This document shows positions 1-5,442 of a DNA stretch of 6,577 nucleotides, piece after piece. A program made the position numbers and the translations under genes. How positions within the stretch are numbered: the stretch's first letter is position 1; the number at the start of each line of letters is the position of its first letter. A model generated the notes under the pieces. That model was not told where the DNA came from, did not search any database, and saw nothing but the letters and a program-made list of their open reading frames with translations. This DNA is from UBA4660 sp034408895 (GTDB lineage: Bacteria; Bacteroidota; Bacteroidia; Flavobacteriales_D; Sanyastnellaceae). The stretch is from assembly GCA_034408895.1 (NCBI GenBank), contig JAWXCI010000074.1, positions 1 to 6,577 of the forward strand. Reading direction: 5' to 3'.

Positions 1-1
1 C

Positions 2-1093
2 ACACTTGCATTTGGCTTCCTGGTCATTGCATTTTTTTCGCCCATGCTTTCCGCCATTGCCGATACGAGGGGCAACAAGAAAAAATTCATGCAGGTATTT
101 TGTTATGTAGGTGCAGCAAGCTGTTGCATGTTGTACTTTTTTGATGAGAGCAATGTGATTTTCGGCTTGTTCTTTTTTATGCTTGCGGGCATGGGATTTT
201 ACGGCAGCCAGGTGTTTTACAATTCTTATCTCGCGGACATTAGCACCAATGAAGAGCGCGACAAGCTGAGTGCGAGGGGTTTCACTTTCGGATACATCGG
301 CAGCGTCATCATGCAAATGATTGGCTTTGCACTGGTGATGACTATGGAGGACAAAGGACAAGCAATCCTGATAACTTTTCTTATTGTAGGAGTGTGGTGG
401 GCAGGGTTTGCACAAATCTCATTTGCCAGATTACCTGATCGCAAACCAAAAGAAAATCACTCCAAAGTCAATTTTATGAAACTTGGTTTCCGTGAATTAA
501 ATATTGTGTGGCAACAAGTAAAAAAACATTCATCACTCAAAAAATTCCTCCTTGCATTTTTCTTTTACAGTATGGGAGTACAAACAGTGATGCTCGTTGC
601 CATTGATTTTGGAATCAAGATTCTTGCGCTACCGGAAGACCGTCTTATCATCACAGCGGTCATCATACAAGTGGTGGCAATTGGCGGTGCTCTGCTTATG
701 TCACGACTTTCGGGATTGTATGGAAACATACGTGTGCTCATGTTCACCGTGGTGCTGTGGGTTGGTGTTTGTGTCACCGGATATTTCATCACCACTGAAA
801 TGCACTTTTACATTCTCGCAGCACTAGTCGGTTTGGTGATGGGCGGAATTCAATCTCTCAGTCGTTCGACCTATTCCAAACTGATGCCTGAGACAAACGA
901 CACTGCATCTTGGTTCAGCTTTTATGATGTTACTGAAAAGGTTGCGATTGTGATTGGCCTCTTCTCATTTGGATTCATTGAAGGCCTGACTGGAAGCATG
1001 CGCAACAGCATCGTTGCGCTCATCGCATTTTTCGCACTTGGATTATTATTCCTCATCATGGTTCCAAAAAACGCAACACAACAACATGCCTGA
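2..1093 (+). CDS. MFS transporter, UMF1/Atg22-like family (5' end outside window)
   Basis: Integral inner-membrane transporter of the major facilitator superfamily; the substrate cannot be told from sequence. The reading frame is open from base 2, so the ATG at base 44 is internal and the true start lies left of the window. The family is usually a little over 400 residues, so roughly the first 60-80 residues are missing. The visible part opens with a membrane segment, then a motif-A-like cytoplasmic loop (SPMLSAIADTRGNKKKF), then about ten hydrophobic segments split by a basic central loop (around bases 430-540). Signatures resembling UMF1/Atg22-like proteins are FYNSYLADI near the start, and SRSTYSKLMP followed by FSFYDVTEK near the end. 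The stop overlaps the start of the MOSC gene by 8 bases, suggesting one operon. The MFS call is firm; the UMF1 subfamily is by motif recall and not a search. Confidence 0.88.
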   Translation, partial: TLAFGFLVIAFFSPMLSAIADTRGNKKKFMQVFCYVGAASCCMLYFFDESNVIFGLFFFMLAGMGFYGSQVFYNSYLADISTNEERDKLSARGFTFGYIGSVIMQMIGFALVMTMEDKGQAILITFLIVGVWWAGFAQISFARLPDRKPKENHSKVNFMKLGFRELNIVWQQVKKHSSLKKFLLAFFFYSMGVQTVMLVAIDFGIKILALPEDRLIITAVIIQVVAIGGALLMSRLSGLYGNIRVLMFTVVLWVGVCVTGYFITTEMHFYILAALVGLVMGGIQSLSRSTYSKLMPETNDTASWFSFYDVTEKVAIVIGLFSFGFIEGLTGSMRNSIVALIAFFALGLLFLIMVPKNATQQHA

Positions 1094-1907
1094 AATGATT
1101 CTGCAAAATATCTTTATCTACCCGATAAAATCCTTGGGCGCTGTTGAGTTGGCTGAAGGCGAACTGGATGAACGAGGGTTGAAAAACGACCGCAGGTTTA
1201 TGCTTGTGGATGAACATTCCCGATTCATAACCCAGCGTGAATTCCCACAACTGTCTTTGATAAAGACTTCTCTAAAAAATTCACAGATTGAATTAATAAA
1301 TCAAAGTCATGAAAAACTTCTTGTGCCGCTGGAGGTGGAAGGAGGGGAAATGCGCAAAGCAATTATCTGGGCTGATGAGTGCGAAGTTCTTCATGTTAGT
1401 AAAGAAGCCGATCAGTTTTTCAGCGAAGCGATTGCATCGAAATGTTCGCTGGTGTACATGCCTCATGCCTCCAACCGAAGAGTGAATCCCAGCTACGTTC
1501 CGGAATACAGCATCACCGGGTTTACCGATGGCTATCCCATACTCCTCATCGGCACTGCATCACTGGATGACTTGAACTTACGGCTTGAAACATCCATTGC
1601 CATGAACAGATTCCGCCCTGCGCTTGTAGTGAAAACCTCCGAAGCATTTGACGAAGACTACTGGGCCGATTTCAGCATTGATGACTTGAAATTTCGTGGA
1701 GTGAAATTGTGCAGTCGGTGTGTCATAGCAACTATTGATCAACATACCGGAGAGGCCGGAAAAGAACCTTTGAAAACCCTTGCAACCTTCCGCAAGCGCA
1801 ACAACAATGTTTACTTCGGACAAAATGTAGTTCATGAAAGCGCAAGCGGAAAACTTCGGGTAGGCGACAAAGTTGCTGTTACTCGTAGGGCAGAACCCGT
1901 GGTTTGA
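1086..1907 (+). CDS. MOSC-domain protein (MOSC_N plus MOSC; mARC/YcbX-like)
   Basis: Predicted molybdenum-cofactor-binding protein of the mARC/YcbX type; known relatives reduce N-hydroxylated compounds. It is 273 residues from the ATG at 1086. The beta-barrel MOSC_N domain fills about residues 4-100 (IYPIKSLGAVEL, then GLKNDRRFMLVD). The MOSC domain follows, with NRFRPALVV at 174-182 and CSRCVIATID at 209-218, then TG and EPLKTL. One of Cys209/Cys212 is the expected Mo ligand. The C-terminus (FGQNVV...KLRVGDKVAV) matches the end of the MOSC fold. Unlike E. coli YcbX there is no C-terminal ferredoxin domain, so it would need a separate electron donor, and none is visible here. An upstream ATG at 1014 lies deep in the transporter gene and gives a non-homologous extension, so I reject it. 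ATG 1095 is an alternative start. No Shine-Dalgarno is obvious, and coupling to the transporter is likely. Confidence 0.9.
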   Translation: MPEMILQNIFIYPIKSLGAVELAEGELDERGLKNDRRFMLVDEHSRFITQREFPQLSLIKTSLKNSQIELINQSHEKLLVPLEVEGGEMRKAIIWADECEVLHVSKEADQFFSEAIASKCSLVYMPHASNRRVNPSYVPEYSITGFTDGYPILLIGTASLDDLNLRLETSIAMNRFRPALVVKTSEAFDEDYWADFSIDDLKFRGVKLCSRCVIATIDQHTGEAGKEPLKTLATFRKRNNNVYFGQNVVHESASGKLRVGDKVAVTRRAEPVV

Positions 1908-1909
1908 AT

Positions 1910-2920
1910 TCAGTGCAGGATTTTAAAAACAAGTTCACGCATCAACGCTCCATCTTCCACGGAGAAGTTGTCCACCCCTTTCGATTTGCGATCAACTTCG
2001 CGCAGCGAATGAATGATGCGTTCCACCTTTACCGGAGCAAAATTGTTTGCTGCCACTTTGTAATCGTTGATGGCATACGGATTCATTCCCAACTCTGAAG
2101 CAGCATTCTTCTTGTCTGCCAATGACTGGTACATGGACAGTTTCGAGAAGTAACCGTAAAGTGAAGGAATGACCATCTGTATCGGATTTGCTTTTGGATT
2201 TGCTTCAAAGTAATTGATGATACGGTTTGATTTCAGCACATCTTTTTGTCCTAATGCCTTTTGCAGTTCCCACACATTGTAGTCTTTCGAAATTCCGATG
2301 TTCTCCTCAATATGATGAGTAGTGATCATTTTTTCTTTTGGAATAATGATCAATAGTTTGCCCACTTCGTTCACCACTTTTCCTAAATCAGTTCCAAGGT
2401 ATTCTGCCAAAAGGTTGGATGCTTTCGGTTCAATTTTGTATCCTTTATGTCCTACATAACCTTCAATCCACTCGGCCACCTTGTATTCTTTGATCCGATC
2501 TGAAGTCATCATGGTGCCTGCTTTATCAATTGCCTTGGTCACCTTCAGTCTTTTGTCCACCGTTTTTCCCTTGTATGCAAAAACCAGAATTGTACTTGCG
2601 AGGGTTGACTTTGCATACGCCTCGAGTATTTCAAGCTCCTCAGCTTTCTTCCATTCCTTCAAATCCTGCGCTTCTTTCACCATCACTATTTGCTTGTCGC
2701 CCATCATAGGGAAACTTCTTGCGAGGGTGAGAACCTGGTGAAGCGAAACATCTTTTCCATAAACGATGTTCAATCCAAATGCGCGTTCAGCCTCGGTCAA
2801 CACCTTTTCTTCAAGTGCATCGGTAACGAGGTCAATGAAATACGGCTCCTCCCCCATCAGCAAATAGATGGGTGAGTATTTCTTCAGTTCTATTTCGCGA
2901 AGAATTTGATAATGATCCAT
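1910..2920 (-). CDS. holA: DNA polymerase III subunit delta
   Basis: Delta subunit of the clamp loader, which opens the beta sliding clamp during DNA replication and repair in the cytoplasm. The protein is 336 residues, normal for HolA. Recognisable features are GEEPYFID at residues 23-30 (the typical start of the AAA+-like domain, which in delta lacks a working P-loop), FPMMGDKQIVMVKEA at 70-84, the helical middle domain with LAEYLGTDLGKVVNEVGKL, and a C-terminal collar-type helical domain ending in RELVFKIL. The start at 2920 gives a normal N-terminus and no upstream in-frame start is better. The stop is 2 bases from the stop of the convergent MOSC gene. AMP nucleosidase lies 95 bases upstream on the same strand, and the gap holds a repeat array. 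No strong promoter or Shine-Dalgarno is visible. Confidence 0.93.
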   Translation of the reverse strand: MDHYQILREIELKKYSPIYLLMGEEPYFIDLVTDALEEKVLTEAERAFGLNIVYGKDVSLHQVLTLARSFPMMGDKQIVMVKEAQDLKEWKKAEELEILEAYAKSTLASTILVFAYKGKTVDKRLKVTKAIDKAGTMMTSDRIKEYKVAEWIEGYVGHKGYKIEPKASNLLAEYLGTDLGKVVNEVGKLLIIIPKEKMITTHHIEENIGISKDYNVWELQKALGQKDVLKSNRIINYFEANPKANPIQMVIPSLYGYFSKLSMYQSLADKKNAASELGMNPYAINDYKVAANNFAPVKVERIIHSLREVDRKSKGVDNFSVEDGALMRELVFKILH

Positions 2921-2946
2921 GACACAGCTGTTGAGTTAGTAAGTTC

Positions 2947-2986
2947 GAGAATTGGAGAATTGGTGAGTAGGTGAACGGGTGTTGAA
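2947..2986. repeat. Short degenerate octamer tandem array in the amn-holA gap
   Basis: Five consecutive 8-base units begin at 2947, 2955, 2963, 2971 and 2979: GAGAATTG, GAGAATTG, GTGAGTAG, GTGAACGG, GTGTTGAA. The first two are identical and the rest keep a leading G and the spacing. AATTCTC at 3006-3012 is the inverse complement of GAGAATT, so the ends could pair in RNA, but only over 7 bases. The gap is non-coding in all frames as far as I can see. Its role is unknown; it may be replication slippage or a remnant of a dispersed intergenic repeat. Confidence 0.55.
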
Positions 2987-3015
2987 CTTGAGTTAAGCAT
3001 TTTCAAATTCTCAAA

Positions 3016-3789
3016 TTATTCATTCCATTTCAAATGTTTAACCGATCTTCCTTCATCGCGTATTTCTTTCAGGGCATCAATTCCAATTTGGATGTGTTGA
3101 TCAACAAATGCGGCATTTACTTTCATGTCACTTTCTGTTGTCTTCACTCCCTGCGGAACCATAGGCTGGTCGCTCACAAGAAGCAAAGCACCTGTGGGGA
3201 TTTTGTTTGAGAAGCCAACTGAGAAAAGTGTTGCGCTCTCCATATCAATAGCCATAACCCGGATTTTTCGCAGGTATTCTTTAAAATGTTCATCGTGCTC
3301 CCACACACGTCTGTTGGTAGTGTAAACGGTGCCTGTCCAATAGTCGAGGCCATGATCGCGGATGGTAGATGAGACAGCACGCTGAAGTGTGAAGGCAGGC
3401 AGGGCAGGCACTTCGGGAGGGAAATAATCGTTGCTAGTTCCTTCACCCCGAATAGCGGCAATGGGCAAAATCAAATCTCCCAATTGATTTTTCTTTTTCA
3501 ATCCGCCACACTTACCCAAAAACAAAACAGCTTGCGGAGATATAGCAGAGAGTAAGTCCATGATTGTTGCAGCATTGGCGCTGCCCATTCCGAAGTTGAT
3601 GATGGTGATGCCATCCGCAGTGGCATTGCTCATGGCCTTGTCATCGTGCACAGGCACTTTGTGCCACTCAGCAAACTTGCGCACGTAGCTGTCGAAGTTC
3701 GTAAGCAGCAAGTAATTCCCGAATTCTTTCAGTGCAATGCCGGTGTATCGCGGCAGCCAGTTTTTTACGATGTCTTCTTTTGTTTCCAT
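3016..3789 (-). CDS. amn: AMP nucleosidase (short form)
   Basis: Hydrolyses AMP to adenine and ribose 5-phosphate, a cytoplasmic purine-turnover step that lowers AMP. It is 257 residues, about half of E. coli Amn (484). The N-terminal domain of the long form is absent, as is usual in Bacteroidota. The N-terminus (DIVKNWLPRYTG at residues 6-17, GNYLLLTNF at 24-32) is typical of this short family. The nucleoside-phosphorylase fold shows NFGMGSANAATIMDLL (65-80), FLGKCGGL (90-97), the active-site strand IDMESATLFSVG (181-192) with Glu184, and LLVSDQPM (203-210) with the catalytic-type Asp207. It is divergent from the HSDR_N gene (65-base spacer) and upstream of holA on the same strand. No Shine-Dalgarno is seen before the ATG. 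A different purine nucleosidase activity is possible, but the N-terminal block favours AMP. Confidence 0.9.
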   Translation of the reverse strand: METKEDIVKNWLPRYTGIALKEFGNYLLLTNFDSYVRKFAEWHKVPVHDDKAMSNATADGITIINFGMGSANAATIMDLLSAISPQAVLFLGKCGGLKKKNQLGDLILPIAAIRGEGTSNDYFPPEVPALPAFTLQRAVSSTIRDHGLDYWTGTVYTTNRRVWEHDEHFKEYLRKIRVMAIDMESATLFSVGFSNKIPTGALLLVSDQPMVPQGVKTTESDMKVNAAFVDQHIQIGIDALKEIRDEGRSVKHLKWNE

Positions 3790-3854
3790 GTGCGTGTAAT
3801 TCGGACAAAAGCATTTTATCCTGAAATGCGTTTCATTTGACTGCGAATTAAAGA
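3790..3854. promoter_or_regulatory. Divergent promoter region between amn and the HSDR_N gene
   Basis: This 65-base spacer must hold the start signals for two divergent genes. Imperfect -7 boxes (consensus TAnnTTTG) occur toward each gene: TTCATTTG at 3832-3839 on plus, and TGCTTTTG on minus (3813 to 3806). Each has one mismatch and neither has a clear upstream TTG. Two overlapping dyads sit between them: GCATTT/AAATGC (3811-3816 with 3824-3829) and TGAAA/TTTCA (3822-3826 with 3831-3835). They could be an operator, but both are short and the region is AT-rich, so this is tentative. Confidence 0.35.
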
Positions 3855-4307
3855 ATGAAGCAACTCATTTTCCAATCTTACCCGTTTCGTTTGCGAACAT
3901 CGGGAGCTATCCGCGAAATGTGGGATGAAACAAGAAAAAAATGGATTGTAGTCACTCCGGAGGAATGGGTGCGCCAACATTTAATTGAATACCTAGTGCA
4001 GGAAAAGAAATTCCCGCGCGGATTACTATCTGTTGAAAAAGGTTTGCGCGTGAATGGATTGTTCAAACGCACCGATGTGGTTGCATTTGGTACAAACTCA
4101 AAAGCCCTTCTTCTTGCAGAATGTAAATCGCCAACGATAAAACTCTCGCAAGGAGTTTTTGACCAAGCGGCACGTTACAACCTGACACTGCGGGTTCCAT
4201 TTCTTTTGATTACAAACGGGCTGGAAATATTTTGTTGCAAAATCAATTTTGAGATAGGCAATTATGAATTCCTGAAAGATGTCCCGGATTATATGGAACT
4301 ACGATAG
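3855..4307 (+). CDS. Stand-alone type I restriction HsdR N-terminal (HSDR_N) domain protein
   Basis: Small protein of 150 residues with the nuclease fold found at the N-terminus of type I restriction HsdR subunits, but with no helicase domain and no hsdM or hsdS nearby. The PD-(D/E)xK core is visible: an N-terminal helix with TPEEWVRQHLIEYL (34-47), KRTDVVAF with Asp74, then LLLAECKSP with Glu89 and Lys91. A following DQAARYN (103-109) carries a QxxxY motif (Gln104, Tyr108) seen in RecB-like and HsdR nucleases, and LLITNGLEIF (117-126) is a typical HSDR_N block. All presumed metal-binding residues are present, so it may be catalytically active. Similar single-domain proteins are common in Bacteroidota, often near holA; their role is not established to my knowledge. 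Its stop is 4 bases from the stop of the convergent HIT gene. A housekeeping repair role or a solitary remnant are both possible. Confidence 0.85.
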   Translation: MKQLIFQSYPFRLRTSGAIREMWDETRKKWIVVTPEEWVRQHLIEYLVQEKKFPRGLLSVEKGLRVNGLFKRTDVVAFGTNSKALLLAECKSPTIKLSQGVFDQAARYNLTLRVPFLLITNGLEIFCCKINFEIGNYEFLKDVPDYMELR

Positions 4308-4311
4308 TTCG

Positions 4312-4701
4312 TCAAGCAAGTGAGATTGCCATAGCCAATTCCGCCAATTCATCGTTGCTCAACTTCAGCCTTTCGCCTGTAAATGAAATATCCGAAATTT
4401 TGTTGAGCGGGATTAGATGTACGTGGGCATGAGGAACCTCAAGCCCCACGATGGCAACACCAATACGCTTGCAGGGAACTACGCGTTCAATTTTTTTAGC
4501 AACATCCCGTGCGAAAAGATTTATCTCGCTTAATATCTCTTTATCAAGATCAAAAAAATAATCCACTTCCATTTTTGGAATCACCAATACATGTCCTCTG
4601 GCCACCGGCTGTATGTCAAGGAATGCAATAAACTTTTCATTCTCCGCCACCTTGTGACAAGGAATTTCACCGCTAATAATTCTTGAGAAAATGGTAGGCA
4701 T
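4312..4701 (-). CDS. HIT-family protein (histidine triad, HINT/Hit-like)
   Basis: Cytoplasmic histidine-triad protein; relatives hydrolyse nucleoside phosphoramidates or dinucleoside polyphosphates, and the exact substrate here is unknown. The 129-residue length fits. The start (MPTIFSRIISGEIPCHKV) is the family's standard N-terminus, followed by FLDIQPVARGHVLVIPK (27-43) and the catalytic block VPHAHVHLIPL (89-99) with His91, His93 and His95. His93 and His95 fit the HxHxH triad, in which the middle histidine is usually the nucleophile. A longer reading frame starts at 4767, but its extra 22 residues are not family-like, so I use the ATG at 4701. It follows greA on the same strand across a 144-base spacer that has a repeat array and no clear promoter, so read-through from greA is likely. 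Confidence 0.92.
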   Translation of the reverse strand: MPTIFSRIISGEIPCHKVAENEKFIAFLDIQPVARGHVLVIPKMEVDYFFDLDKEILSEINLFARDVAKKIERVVPCKRIGVAIVGLEVPHAHVHLIPLNKISDISFTGERLKLSNDELAELAMAISLA

Positions 4702-4789
4702 AGATTTTTGGATGTGAGAAATGAGATTAGGGATATGACACTTTAGAATGCAGTTTTCCGGTTTCACCGTTTTGCATTTCCAAGTCGAA

Positions 4790-4844
4790 ACTCCGGTCTT
4801 CGCTCATCAGTCTTCGGTCTTCGGTCTTCGGTCAGCGGTCTTCC
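4790..4844. repeat. Degenerate heptamer tandem array between greA and the HIT gene
   Basis: Period-7 array starting two bases beyond the greA stop. Units in order from 4790: ACTCCGG, TCTTCGC, TCATCAG, then three perfect TCTTCGG (4811, 4818, 4825), TCAGCGG, and a partial TCTTCC. Read in another phase the units follow GTCNNCN. On the greA/HIT sense strand this reads as CCGAAGA repeats. The segment is not part of any convincing gene. A weak dyad (CGGT/ACCG at 4759-4762 with 4766-4769, flanked by AATGCA/TGCATT) lies next to it on the HIT side. Confidence 0.8.
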
Positions 4845-4845
4845 T

Positions 4846-5322
4846 CTATCTCGAAATAGAAACGATCTCAAATTTCATTTTTCCGGCTGGCACCTGCACT
4901 TCTGCCACGTCTCCTTTTTTCTTGCCAAGCAATCCTTTGCCAATGGGCGAGTCCACAGAGATTTTTTTATCTGCAAGGCTCGCTTCGTTTTCGGCAACCA
5001 AGGTGTATTCCAATATGGCGTTGTTCTGCAGGTTTTTGATTTTCACTTTGGAAAGGATGAAAATTTTAGAGGCATCCACCTGGCTTTCGTCCACCAGGCG
5101 AGCATTGGCAATCAGGTCTTGCATTTTGGCTATGCGAGCTTCAAGCATGCCCTGGGCTTCTTTCGCTGCATCATATTCTGCGTTTTCTGAAAGATCGCCT
5201 TTATCTCTTGCTTCAGCAATCTGTGCGGTAATCTTCGGTCGCTCCACCATTTTCATCTGGTGCAATTCATCTTTCAGTTTTTTCAAACCTTCGGCTGTAT
5301 AGTAGGCTAATTGTGTTGCCAT
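4846..5322 (-). CDS. greA: Transcription elongation factor GreA
   Basis: Binds the RNA polymerase secondary channel and stimulates cleavage of backtracked transcripts, rescuing stalled complexes. At 158 residues it has the normal GreA length. The N-terminal coiled coil (about residues 8-75) carries the tip motif GDLSENAEYDAAKE (42-55). Asp43 and Glu46 match the acidic tip residues of E. coli GreA that support cleavage. The C-terminal FKBP-like domain ends with DSPIGKGLLGKKKGDVAEV and a final beta strand. The ATG at 5322 begins MATQLAYYTAEGLKKL, a normal GreA start, preceded by a weak purine stretch (AAGAAG). The leader contains a strong hairpin with a U-run, and a TAnnTTTG box lies just upstream of it. 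The HIT gene follows in the same direction and is probably co-transcribed. Confidence 0.96.
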   Translation of the reverse strand: MATQLAYYTAEGLKKLKDELHQMKMVERPKITAQIAEARDKGDLSENAEYDAAKEAQGMLEARIAKMQDLIANARLVDESQVDASKIFILSKVKIKNLQNNAILEYTLVAENEASLADKKISVDSPIGKGLLGKKKGDVAEVQVPAGKMKFEIVSISR

Positions 5323-5345
5323 AATAATTCTTCTTAGAGGATACG

Positions 5346-5382
5346 ATAAAAAATGAGAAAACCCTTTTGGGGTTTTCTCATT
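5346..5382 (-). terminator. Intrinsic terminator hairpin downstream of the PorV-like gene, in the greA leader
   Basis: Perfect 11-base inverted repeat: TGAGAAAACCC (5354-5364) and GGGTTTTCTCA (5370-5380) around a 5-base loop. Two more A-T pairs extend it to 5352-5382. On the minus strand the stem is followed at once by six T (5353 to 5348), the form of a rho-independent terminator. On the plus strand the stem is followed by TTGTGGGG, so it is one-directional. It lies 60 bases past the PorV-like stop and 31 bases before the greA start, so it most simply ends the barrel-protein transcript. It could also act on transcripts beginning just upstream. Confidence 0.85.
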
Positions 5383-5389
5383 GTGGGGT

Positions 5390-5397
5390 CAAAAATA
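5390..5397 (-). promoter_or_regulatory. Candidate greA promoter -7 box (TATTTTTG)
   Basis: On the minus strand this is TATTTTTG, an exact match to the Bacteroidota -7 consensus TAnnTTTG. No TTG is found at the expected -33 spacing, and A/T-rich DNA gives such matches by chance. If used, transcription would start near 5383, just before the terminator-like hairpin, giving a greA leader of about 60 bases that contains it. Confidence 0.35.
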
Positions 5398-5442
5398 AAA
5401 ATGTTATTGCGCGATGGCTAATCGGCTGGGGCTACTAACTGC

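Noticed and set aside
1014..1085. Upstream start adding 24 residues to the MOSC protein
   Set aside because: The extension lies inside the transporter gene and is not family-like; ATG 1086 gives the standard N-terminus.
3174..3461. 95-codon open frame on the minus strand within AMP nucleosidase
   Set aside because: It is an out-of-frame shadow of a well-supported gene, with no start context or domain of its own.
3855..4307. Part of a type I restriction-modification locus
   Set aside because: No helicase part, hsdM or hsdS gene is present, and the protein ends cleanly at 150 residues, so it is a stand-alone domain protein.
4702..4767. Upstream start adding 22 residues to the HIT protein
   Set aside because: HIT proteins of this type begin at the MPTIFSRII block; the extra residues have no family resemblance.
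4747..4778. Dyad AATGCA/TGCATT enclosing CGGT/ACCG as a terminator after greA
   Set aside because: The stem is interrupted by unpaired bases and no T-run follows on the minus strand.
4790..4844. CRISPR-like array
   Set aside because: Units are 7 bases, directly adjacent, with no spacers and no cas genes nearby.
4748..5302. 184-codon open frame on the plus strand opposite greA
   Set aside because: It is antisense to a full-length, unmistakable greA and its translation is serine/phenylalanine-rich with no recognisable domain.
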